The position numbers were made by a program, and so were the translations under genes. The notes below the pieces were generated by a model. It was not told the origin of the DNA. It saw nothing but the letters and a program-made list of their open reading frames with translations, and did no database searches. From the NCBI GenBank assembly GCA_964613485.1, contig CAZTHB010000011.1, positions 1-22,728 of the forward strand: a stretch of 22,728 nt of DNA, given 5' to 3'. The DNA is from JADZGC01 sp964613485. Lineage in GTDB: Bacteria; Patescibacteriota; Saccharimonadia; CAILAD01; GCA-016700035. Positions 8,298-13,999 of this stretch are shown piece after piece; the first letter of the stretch is position 1; the number at the start of each line of letters is the position of its first letter.

Positions 8298-8343
8298 AGG
8301 TGCAGAGTGCCTGCATCTTACTATGTCACCAGGTGTATTTCAA
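8298..8343 (-). promoter_or_regulatory. Promoter plus leader element of the 8014-8277 gene
   Basis: Minus strand: TTGAAA (8338-8343), 17-nt spacer, TAAGAT (8315-8320), then exactly 11 nt to GCACCT (8298-8303). The same -10 to GYACCT spacing is seen at the 10383 and 19832 genes. Confidence 0.55.
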
Positions 8344-8344
8344 T

Positions 8345-8380
8345 ATAAAAAGAGACCGGCGGGTTTGGACCGCGCGGTCT
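8345..8380 (-). terminator. Terminator of the alpha/beta hydrolase gene
   Basis: Minus-strand stem AGACCG / CGGTCT with inner GCGG/CCGC pairing and a one-base bulge, then CTTTTTATATT. Nearly the same sequence ends the neighbouring operon at 9530-9569. Confidence 0.8.
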
Positions 8381-8391
8381 TGGAGTGCTCG

Positions 8392-9456
8392 CTAGCGAGC
8401 GAGTACAGATGTGATGTGCCAAGCGATACGGCGTCCTTCCTCGCCATACGCATGAGTATCACCCGGAAGGATGATCAGGCGTAGGTTACTGCCTTCGTTT
8501 GGCGTCAAATGCTTTGGTCGAGTCGAGATTGCACTGTTGCTTCCTTGGATCAGGGTCACAGGTACCGCATGCTTCTGTAGTGCCTCAAGATCGTTTCGGC
8601 AGGTGTCGACCCGCAGGCCGTCCATCAGAGCAATGTTTCCCAGGAAATCTCCTCTGAGCGCCATGATGAAGGAAGCTGCTTGGCGGAGTTGACTCATCTT
8701 TGGACCGAAGCATTGCTGGAGCGAGTGATCCGTGGTTGATTGCTGGTAGTACTCGAGCCAGCTACCTTCCGTTTCGGCGAATCGAAGGCGGAACTCTTTG
8801 CGTGTGAAGCTTTCGAATCCCGGTGGTTCAATCGCGACCACACGAGTCACGTCACGGGTACGGTAGGACAGATGGCTGACTTTTGCCACCGCGAGAGCAA
8901 TGCGCGCTCCCATTGAGAAACCGGCAATGGCGAAGCACTTGCCATTCATGGCCACCTTGATTGCTTCGAGTAGGCTGGCAGCCAAAGGGTCGAAGTCACC
9001 TTGCTTGATCGCTTGACGCTGTGCGCGAGTGAGTGGCGATGAGCCGAGCATGCCAGGACTGTTCACGACTAGAATCGGTCGGCCATTAGCCTGACGCCTG
9101 ATCTGCTCGATCATGTATTGCGTCGTCTCGGGCTGGTTGGTGTGCACCGAGAATTGCAGGAGAACCACAAGTGGTTCGCGGTGATTCTGGTTACCCCAGT
9201 TGATTTTGAGGCAGGCGAAGCGTTGGATTGGACTCCAGATCAACTCCAGGTCATCTCGATTGCACAGGCGCTGATCGCTCATGCCCTTGTCGGCCGGTTG
9301 GACGTACTTTAGCGCCTCTCGCTCGTGAGCGGTGGCGTCTGGTAGCAGGGGAGGGAAGACATCGAGATCTGGGTTGAGGCCGGTCTGGTTGCGGTTGAAC
9401 TGGGCGATTGGATGCTCATCCGGCCCAAGGCTATGGGTGAGGGTGACTGCGGTCAT
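8392..9456 (-). CDS. Alpha/beta hydrolase family protein
   Basis: 354 residues from the chosen start. The nucleophile elbow is clear: AGFSMGARIALAV, with Ser181 between strand and helix. A late His335 in LPGDTHAYGEEG is the expected catalytic His. After strand 7 (VPVTLIQGSNSAIS) the usual acidic residue of the triad is not seen, so the acid may come from Glu210 after strand 6 (VVAIEPPG) or elsewhere. Activity is therefore likely but not certain. An N-terminal ~90 residues precede the hydrolase core. No signal peptide, so it is cytoplasmic. Start: AAGGA lies 8 nt before codon 4 of the longest frame and abuts codon 1, so the inner ATG is preferred. Single-gene unit with its own promoter and terminator. 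Substrate unknown. Confidence 0.8.
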   Translation of the reverse strand: MTAVTLTHSLGPDEHPIAQFNRNQTGLNPDLDVFPPLLPDATAHEREALKYVQPADKGMSDQRLCNRDDLELIWSPIQRFACLKINWGNQNHREPLVVLLQFSVHTNQPETTQYMIEQIRRQANGRPILVVNSPGMLGSSPLTRAQRQAIKQGDFDPLAASLLEAIKVAMNGKCFAIAGFSMGARIALAVAKVSHLSYRTRDVTRVVAIEPPGFESFTRKEFRLRFAETEGSWLEYYQQSTTDHSLQQCFGPKMSQLRQAASFIMALRGDFLGNIALMDGLRVDTCRNDLEALQKHAVPVTLIQGSNSAISTRPKHLTPNEGSNLRLIILPGDTHAYGEEGRRIAWHITSVLAR

Positions 9457-9476
9457 ATGACACATCCTTAGGTAGT

Positions 9477-9526
9477 AGGTACGAACGAATAGTTTTTATA
9501 TTATAACAAATACATCATAAAGTCAA
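9477..9526 (-). promoter_or_regulatory. Promoter plus ATTCGTTCGTACCT leader element
   Basis: Minus strand: TTGACT (9521-9526), then TAATAT (9498-9503) at 17 nt spacing (TATAAT at 9500-9505 would give 15). ATTC begins 7 nt after TAATAT, followed by GTTCGTACCT. It drives the alpha/beta hydrolase gene. Confidence 0.7.
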
Positions 9527-9529
9527 TAT

Positions 9530-9569
9530 AAATGAAAAGAGACCTGCGGGGTAGGACCGCGCGGTCTCT
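9530..9569 (-). terminator. Terminator of the 10021/9601 operon
   Basis: Minus-strand stem AGAGACC / GGTCTCT with partial inner GCG-GG/CC-CGC pairing, then TTTCATTTAT. It runs straight into the -35 box of the next gene, 11 nt away. Confidence 0.82.
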
Positions 9570-9600
9570 GGAGTGCTGGGTGCACCAGCGAAGGGCCCTC

Positions 9601-9984
9601 TTACGAGTATGCCGGGTCGTTGAGCAACGCGTATTCGATTGCGTCACCGGTACGGAGGTCGACACCCTCGAGGGTCTTGGGAGGCTCGATGTCGATGTTG
9701 AACATCGACATGAGGCGTGACGCCAGTGCGTCTCGATCTGCGGCGTTCTCACACGTGATGGTGAGGCGGTGCGAATCGATCTTGCTGCCAAGGTGGTAGA
9801 GATAGAAGGTGAGCTTGCCCGGGTCGTCGCACGACTCGAGTCGGATGCCGCTCGACTGGCGGGCACGTATTGCCCAGTCGATGAACCGGTCGAGTGTGTT
9901 CTCGAAGGTCTGGGGCTCGTCCCATTGCTCACCACGGATGTAGGCGCCGTAGCTGGCGCGCTGTTCTTCGATGATCAGGTCCAT
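9601..9984 (-). CDS. Orphan soluble protein (127 aa)
   Basis: Not recognised. Predicted layout: helix (FENTLDRFIDWAIRARQ), two beta strands (LTFYLYHLG, HRLTITCE), helix (AADRDALASRLMSMFN), then a short tail. The upstream partner has a similar order (RFVQWVED helix, strands, helix), so the two may share a fold, but this is a visual impression only. Start: AAAGGA lies 6 nt before the ATG. It follows the partner gene by 36 nt without a terminator, so both form one operon. Codons look C/G-ending and unlike the membrane-protein genes nearby. Confidence 0.75.
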   Translation of the reverse strand: MDLIIEEQRASYGAYIRGEQWDEPQTFENTLDRFIDWAIRARQSSGIRLESCDDPGKLTFYLYHLGSKIDSHRLTITCENAADRDALASRLMSMFNIDIEPPKTLEGVDLRTGDAIEYALLNDPAYS

Positions 9985-10020
9985 GTCGTTCCTTTGAGGG
10001 TGTTCAGATGTTGATAATCG

Positions 10021-10383
10021 TCAGACGGGCTGACCGTACAGGGCGACGAACCAGGGCTCCTCGCGGAGCATCTTGATCTCGCCGATGGGGAGGGCGTGAC
10101 GCTCAGCCAGCTCCTTTATGCGGGCGAACATCTCGGGGATGTCGTCGGTGTCGGGTTCCAGTACCTGGTAGAGATACTCGACGCCGTCGCGGCTGACGAG
10201 CATCACCACTGCACGATCCTCGAGGAGCTCGAACTTGGTGTTCGGGTGATCCCAGTGCTGGAACTCCTCGACTCGATCCTCGACCCACTGAACGAAACGT
10301 TCGAAGTGGCCGATGATGGTGTCGGTCTCGCTCCACTCCTTGGTGCGGAAGTCGCGCTGGTGACAGGTGACGATGATTTCCAT
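10021..10383 (-). CDS. Orphan soluble protein (120 aa)
   Basis: Not recognised. An N-terminal strand (MEIIVTCHQ), a helix (IIGHFERFVQWVEDRVEEFQHW), beta strands (KFELLEDRAVVMLVS, VEYLYQVLE), and a helix (IPEMFARIKELAERHA) suggest a compact alpha+beta fold. There is no signal peptide. Start: GAAAGG lies 6 nt before the ATG. The frame is open further upstream, but that part is the promoter and tRNA-His. First gene of a two-gene operon whose -35 box lies 6 nt from the CCA end of tRNA-His, so read-through from the tRNA operon is possible. Confidence 0.75.
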   Translation of the reverse strand: MEIIVTCHQRDFRTKEWSETDTIIGHFERFVQWVEDRVEEFQHWDHPNTKFELLEDRAVVMLVSRDGVEYLYQVLEPDTDDIPEMFARIKELAERHALPIGEIKMLREEPWFVALYGQPV

Positions 10384-10413
10384 CTGTGCCTTTCGGTTTG
10401 TGCGCATTGAGCA

Positions 10414-10461
10414 CGAGGTACGAATAGGTATAATTATAGCAAAAAATACGTAAAAAGTCAA
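10414..10461 (-). promoter_or_regulatory. Consensus promoter plus ATTCGTACCT leader element
   Basis: Minus strand: TTGACT (10456-10461), 17-nt spacer, TATAAT (10433-10438), 7 nt, then ATTCGTACCTCG. It drives the 10021/9601 operon. Confidence 0.8.
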
Positions 10462-10467
10462 TATAAA

Positions 10468-10545
10468 TGGGGTGAGTGAAGGGTCTTGAACCCTCGACCT
10501 CCGGGACCACAACCCGGCGCTCTAACCAACTGAGCTACACCCACC
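10468..10545 (-). tRNA. tRNA-His (GTG)
   Basis: Complete cloverleaf with acceptor GTGGGTG/CACTCAC, D-stem GCTC/GAGC, anticodon stem CCGGG/CCCGG with loop TTGTGGT (anticodon GTG), and T-arm GAGGG-TTCAAGA-CCCTT. The His identity pair G-1:C73 is encoded (G-1 at 10545, C73 at 10471) and CCA is encoded at 10468-10470. Last gene of a Gly-Arg-His tRNA cluster, 8 nt after tRNA-Arg. Confidence 0.97.
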
Positions 10546-10553
10546 ATAAAAAA

Positions 10554-10630
10554 TGGCGCCCCCGGAAGGATTCGAACCTTCGACCTTGAGCTTAGAAGTC
10601 TCCTGCTCTATCCAACTGAGCTACAGGGGC
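10554..10630 (-). tRNA. tRNA-Arg (TCT)
   Basis: Acceptor GCCCCTG/CGGGGGC, D-stem GCTC/GAGC, T-arm GAAGG-TTCGAAT-CCTTC, discriminator G and encoded CCA. Anticodon loop CTTCTAA gives TCT. The anticodon stem GGAGA/GCTCA has only three Watson-Crick pairs: positions 27-43 (G-A) and 31-39 (A-G) are purine-purine mismatches. Everything else is canonical, so I call it functional. Confidence 0.93.
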
Positions 10631-10650
10631 GAATCTGTCGGAGGATTATC

Positions 10651-10725
10651 TGGAGCGGGTAGCGGGAATCAAACCCGCATCGCCTGCTTGGAAGGCAGGA
10701 ATAATAATCTTTATACCATACCCGC
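10651..10725 (-). tRNA. tRNA-Gly (TCC) with altered D-arm and elbow pair
   Basis: Acceptor GCGGGTA/TACCCGC, anticodon stem CCTGC/GCAGG with loop CTTCCAA (TCC), T-stem GCGGG/CCCGC, discriminator T and encoded CCA are all intact. The D-arm is AU-rich and weak (GTAT against TTAT, loop AAAGATTA), so position 19 is A, not G. The T-loop is TTTGATT, so position 56 is T, not C. First gene of the tRNA cluster. Confidence 0.9.
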
Positions 10726-10746
10726 ACACGTGCGTAGAACAGGAGT

Positions 10747-10755
10747 ATTTTACCA
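10747..10755 (-). promoter_or_regulatory. Extended -10 promoter of the tRNA Gly-Arg-His cluster
   Basis: Minus strand TGG-TAAAAT, 21 nt before the tRNA-Gly 5' end. No clear -35 box. Confidence 0.5.
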
Positions 10756-10882
10756 TCTGATAATGATCTTGGGAAGAGTGTTGATTGTATCTGCTTTATC
10801 TAGTGAGTAATTGCTTGTCTCGGCTCACGGTCGTCATCCCGTGATCAGGACTTTTCTATTTGCAAGCGACGGGGATACGCCT

Positions 10883-10888
10883 CATAAT
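10883..10888 (+). promoter_or_regulatory. -10 box, leaderless start of the 10895 gene
   Basis: CATAAT ends 6 nt before the ATG at 10895. No Shine-Dalgarno. Confidence 0.5.
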
Positions 10889-10894
10889 AAGCAT

Positions 10895-11269
10895 ATGAAT
10901 TTTCAGGCGATGGTAGGCGATGCAAGCAACACGATTCTCGCTCTAGGCGGTGTATTTACGGTGTTTGCGGCCTTTTTTGTGCTCCTCATGCTTGTCGCGG
11001 TAGTTGGGTTGTTTGTCTTCTGGGTTGTTATGTTGATCGACGCGCTGAATCGCAAGAAGTGGCCGAGCAATGATCTGCGACTTATCACCATCGTACTATT
11101 GCTTGTAAGTCTGCCGCTCCAGCTGTCGTGGCTCACTGGGCTTATATATTACTTCGCAATCAAGCGTCCGCTCGATGCCGGCCGACCGTTGAATTTTGTC
11201 GGTGCCTCTGCTCCAGTACGTAAGACCACACGTAAAAAATCTTCAAGCAAGCGACGTACAAAAAAGTAA
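10895..11269 (+). CDS. Small two-TM membrane protein with basic tail
   Basis: 124 residues from the preferred start. Two or three hydrophobic segments (about 12-50 and 64-82), the first ending FWVVMLIDALNRKKWPSND, reminiscent of the PLDc_N membrane module (two helices with a D-A-L-x-R turn). No phospholipase domain follows. The C-terminus is strongly basic (KTTRKKSSSKRRTKK) and may bind nucleic acid or acidic lipid. The frame is open 28 codons upstream, but the -10 box at 10883-10888 sits 6 nt before this ATG, which selects it. It converges with the b5-like gene with 10 bp between stops. Function unknown. Confidence 0.7.
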   Translation: MNFQAMVGDASNTILALGGVFTVFAAFFVLLMLVAVVGLFVFWVVMLIDALNRKKWPSNDLRLITIVLLLVSLPLQLSWLTGLIYYFAIKRPLDAGRPLNFVGASAPVRKTTRKKSSSKRRTKK

Positions 11270-11279
11270 TCTCGCCGGA

Positions 11280-11705
11280 TTATTGAAGCGTGCCGGCAAC
11301 TGGCAGCTGAGCTAGTATGCTGTTGCCATGAGGGGCTTTGCCGATCACATCGCTCATGTCGGCTCCACAGAATGCCTCGCCGTCTGATGGGCTGTGTTGC
11401 CCATTGCGCCACTCACGAGCATTAGTGACATCATAGACAGTCCCATTGACGGCAATCCAGCACTTGTTGCCGTTTTTGCCGTTATTTTTTGAGAGCTCAG
11501 CACGTGAGATCGTTTGACCTGTAGACGCTTGGCCTGCGGCGGGATTTGTGCTGGTGCTCGATCCTGCCGCAGGTGCAGATGAGGTATCTGTCGTGCTCGT
11601 GGTTTGATCTGGCCGAGTCGTATTGCTTGAGAAATATAGCCATGCGCCACCTGCGGCCGCTAGTGCAAGAGTGATGACGATGATGATAGGAAGTGATTTT
11701 TTCAT
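11280..11705 (-). CDS. Membrane-anchored cytochrome b5-like heme/steroid-binding domain protein
   Basis: 141 residues: a basic N-terminus and single TM or uncleaved signal anchor (about 4-25), a Ser/Thr/Ala/Pro-rich linker (about 26-66, low complexity, a possible O-glycosylation target), then a ~74-residue cytochrome b5-like domain (RAELSKNNGKNGNKCWIAVNGTVYDVTNAREWRNGQHSP, recalling COG4892 predicted heme/steroid-binding proteins). His at QHSP and at APHGNS are candidate heme ligands. Two Cys may form a disulfide outside the cell. It lies 37 bp after the PMT mannosyltransferase on the same strand, and its Ser/Thr linker is the kind of region PMT enzymes modify. That link is inference. Confidence 0.82.
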   Translation of the reverse strand: MKKSLPIIIVITLALAAAGGAWLYFSSNTTRPDQTTSTTDTSSAPAAGSSTSTNPAAGQASTGQTISRAELSKNNGKNGNKCWIAVNGTVYDVTNAREWRNGQHSPSDGEAFCGADMSDVIGKAPHGNSILAQLPVAGTLQ

Positions 11706-11742
11706 AGATATAATGTCCTTGTTTTAGCTGAAAGTTTACTGA

Positions 11743-13134
11743 TTAGCGCCATGACGGAATGATCGAACGCACCCAAGTGAAGAGTAGGTTATTGGTAGTG
11801 CCGTAGGTAAAAGGGAAGACGAGCAGGAAGCCAAAGAGAACCGTGACAGCGCACATTTGTTGATGTCGAAGAGGGAGTTTATCGAGTAAATACGCCGTGC
11901 ATAAGATTGCAAACCCTAGCGGGATGAAATAATGATACAAGAACATCACGCGACTGATGGTCGCAAACGGTAGCCAGCTTACGAAAAATCCTACTAGCAT
12001 CAAGCGACTACCAAAAGTATGCTGTTTCTTGATCTGCTTACGGATGGTTTCGCCAAGGAGCGCGAGCACGCCCAGCATTGAGCCCCACCAAACGATCGGG
12101 TTGCCGAAGAGCCAAATCTGATTATCTCCCGTAACCCAGTAGGCAATGGGGCGGCCCATAATTGGCCAGGTGTACCACTTGCTGCCATATGGATGGCCGG
12201 CAGTGAGTCGTTGATTGGCGGCGTACATTTGGTAGTTTGCCTCGATAAATTTCTCGGGGAGCGTGAGCGGTCTGATGGTCGGGTCGCTTGCATACGTACT
12301 TCCATCAAGAGTTTTCTGGAAGCCCGGGGACATAAAAGCATCTCCTTCACCCGACTTAGTCAGCAGGGCAAACTGAATCATGAAGCTCATAATATAGACG
12401 AAGCTCGCTGCTACGCTGAGTGCTATTGCGTGCTTGATACTGCTGCGCAATCGCGGGGCGGAGATGACTTCGACGCTGAAAATCAGTGCCAGAAATACTA
12501 GGCCAGTCCATTTGACGCTGACTGATGCGCCAGCTAGTAGGCCTGTATAGATAAGCCAACGGCGCGAGCGGGTAGTTCGCCACACTAGCCATGCCCAAAT
12601 ACTCGCGAAGCCAAATAGGAGCAAAAAACTATCGATGAGAATGAAACGGCCCTGCGTAATGAGCCCGTTTTCGAGGAGCACAGCGAGACTTATTAAGAGG
12701 GCGGTGCGTTGTTTGAGTTTGAGCTGAATGCAGATCAGGTAGAAGATCGCTGGAAGCAGCGCGCTGGCCAGGCCGGGAAGAAAGCGCAAAAAGAGATATC
12801 CATTGTCGGTATAGGTGGTGCCGATTGTAGCGAATGATTGAGTAGGGTTGAATTGAAAGAACCATACGAAGCCAGCGATGAGTAGCTTGCCGAGTGGAGG
12901 ATGAATATCGAAGAAATAATTATGCAGGTAGTAGGCATTGGCGAATTTGCCAAAATACACTTCGTCGAAGACGGCCTGATTAGGATACCCAAAGAGCCAG
13001 AAGCGGGAGGCAAATCCGAGAATGAGTAGTGCGAGTACAGACGCGCGGGTGGGATGGGACTTTGCCCAGGTGGTGAGTGGCTTGACGGTCTTAAGGCCGC
13101 GCTTAAACCATGATGGGATTCGCATAGTTTCCAT
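11743..13134 (-). CDS. Dolichyl-phosphate-mannose-protein mannosyltransferase family (PMT, GT39)
   Basis: 463-residue polytopic membrane glycosyltransferase. The GT-C catalytic signature lies in the first external loop: FDEVYFGKFANAYYL, with Asp57-Glu58, followed by FDIHPPLGKLLIA, the hallmark of PMT proteins. About nine to eleven TM helices follow. The segment with WYTWPIMGRPIAYW and the late four-helix bundle fit the PMT_4TMC region. Actinobacterial Pmt enzymes O-mannosylate exported proteins and are somewhat longer (about 500). Start: ATG at 13134 follows CATAAT by 10 nt, a leaderless arrangement. An ATG three codons on is an alternative. The neighbouring b5-like protein has a Ser/Thr-rich linker and is a possible substrate. 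Confidence 0.9.
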   Translation of the reverse strand: METMRIPSWFKRGLKTVKPLTTWAKSHPTRASVLALLILGFASRFWLFGYPNQAVFDEVYFGKFANAYYLHNYFFDIHPPLGKLLIAGFVWFFQFNPTQSFATIGTTYTDNGYLFLRFLPGLASALLPAIFYLICIQLKLKQRTALLISLAVLLENGLITQGRFILIDSFLLLFGFASIWAWLVWRTTRSRRWLIYTGLLAGASVSVKWTGLVFLALIFSVEVISAPRLRSSIKHAIALSVAASFVYIMSFMIQFALLTKSGEGDAFMSPGFQKTLDGSTYASDPTIRPLTLPEKFIEANYQMYAANQRLTAGHPYGSKWYTWPIMGRPIAYWVTGDNQIWLFGNPIVWWGSMLGVLALLGETIRKQIKKQHTFGSRLMLVGFFVSWLPFATISRVMFLYHYFIPLGFAILCTAYLLDKLPLRHQQMCAVTVLFGFLLVFPFTYGTTNNLLFTWVRSIIPSWR

Positions 13135-13144
13135 CCTAACAAGA

Positions 13145-13150
13145 ATTATG
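13145..13150 (-). promoter_or_regulatory. -10 box giving a leaderless PMT mRNA
   Basis: Minus strand CATAAT ends 10 nt before the ATG of the PMT gene. No Shine-Dalgarno. Confidence 0.5.
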
Positions 13151-13182
13151 TCGGACTGCGAGTTGATATTATTCTTGACCGT

Positions 13183-13210
13183 GGCGTTTCGAAGAGTATG
13201 ATGTTGCTAA
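13183..13210 (+). promoter_or_regulatory. Promoter of the 13256 gene
   Basis: TTGACC near 13183 and TATGAT ending near 13210 on the plus strand, 16-nt spacer, about 45 nt upstream of the ATG. The leader contains GAACCT, but at a different distance from the -10 box than in the other leaders. Confidence 0.5.
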
Positions 13211-13255
13211 GGGTGCTGTTAGGCATCTAGAACCTACTGGTATGAGAGGAGCAGT

Positions 13256-13795
13256 ATGCTCGGTGTGGAAGAGCGGCAGATGATCGTCGCGAAGGCGCTG
13301 GTCGAGGTCAACAAGGCAAGGGCGGGGCTCAATGGCTGCAAGCTGAGTCGTATGCCCATCGCCACTCCGGCAAATCCCTCGGAATGCGCAGTGCAGCGTG
13401 GTCTTCGGGATGTCGCTCCGCAATGCAGGGTGATGGCTTCATCGATCATGTTCACCTCGAGATCTTTAACAAGGATCGTGAATCTTGCTTGGTACGGCGC
13501 CGATGCGCTTGTATCTACCGACAACGAGGTTCCACTGCCGCCGGCGATCGTGGACTTCATCTCCCACTTCGATTCCTTCGGGCTACCAGAGATGATCGAT
13601 CCTGCAGCATTCGTGAAGTGTGACAAGCCAACCCAGCCGGACGCGCTGGCTCGTTGGGAGGCTGCTCAGAACTGGCTCGTCCGGCAAGGCAAGCTTCCTG
13701 CGAGTGATGCCGAGACGACGGTCACCGATCAGATCATCCAGGTCGAGATCCTCGATCCTGCCTCTGTGCAGGCATCAGTGCTCGCCGGCGTCTGA
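13256..13795 (+). CDS. Orphan protein (179 aa)
   Basis: Not recognised. A soluble protein with an N-terminal helix (MLGVEERQMIVAKALVEVNKARAGL), a Ser/Ala/Pro-rich middle, and a C-terminal helix-rich part (LARWEAAQNWLVRQGKLP). There are three Cys in the first 60 residues. No TM or signal peptide. Start: GAGAGGAG lies 5 nt upstream of the ATG, and a strong perfect-stem terminator closes the unit 56 bp after the stop, so it is transcribed alone. C/G-ending codons dominate, as in guaA and the other single-gene units. Confidence 0.75.
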   Translation: MLGVEERQMIVAKALVEVNKARAGLNGCKLSRMPIATPANPSECAVQRGLRDVAPQCRVMASSIMFTSRSLTRIVNLAWYGADALVSTDNEVPLPPAIVDFISHFDSFGLPEMIDPAAFVKCDKPTQPDALARWEAAQNWLVRQGKLPASDAETTVTDQIIQVEILDPASVQASVLAGV

Positions 13796-13850
13796 GATTC
13801 TCTTCCAAGAACGTGAGGTGAGTGTTCCCCAGCCGCTCATACTCACTACC

Positions 13851-13892
13851 GGCCGCCCCTCCTCCCCAAGCCGAGGGGCGGCCATTTATTTT
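13851..13892 (+). terminator. Strong intrinsic terminator after the 13256 gene
   Basis: Perfect 11-bp GC stem GGCCGCCCCTC / GAGGGGCGGCC with an 11-nt loop, followed by ATTTATTTT. Confidence 0.9.
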
Positions 13893-13923
13893 GCTTATGG
13901 TGTGCTCACAAGCTCGATGAAGA

Positions 13924-13967
13924 TATAATTATCCCTAAGCGACCAATTCAGGTCGCGTTTGTTCTTT
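13924..13967 (+). promoter_or_regulatory. guaA promoter -10 and leader hairpin
   Basis: TATAAT (13924-13929) is followed in the leader by the perfect hairpin GCGACC-AATTCA-GGTCGC (13939-13956) and then GTTTGTTCTTT. This resembles a weak terminator inside the 5' UTR. TATCCCT occurs twice in the leader, at 13929-13935 and 13977-13983, and either copy can pair with the AGGGG of the Shine-Dalgarno. Confidence 0.5.
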
Positions 13968-13999
13968 CAAATCTTTTATCCCTCATGAAAGGGGTGAGC

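Noticed and set aside
8014..10545. Genomic island integrated at tRNA-His
   Set aside because: I found no repeat of the tRNA 3' end at the far side, and no integrase or transposase. Kept only as a weak question in the findings.
10468..10725. UGA-to-glycine recoding, because an odd tRNA-Gly is present
   Set aside because: The anticodon is TCC, not TCA, and UGA ends several clear genes (ymdB and the 16256, 19958 and 10021 genes) at family-typical or sensible lengths.
10651..10725. tRNA-Gly as a pseudogene
   Set aside because: Acceptor, anticodon and T stems are perfect, CCA is encoded, it leads a tRNA cluster with a promoter, and the two odd tertiary positions compensate each other.
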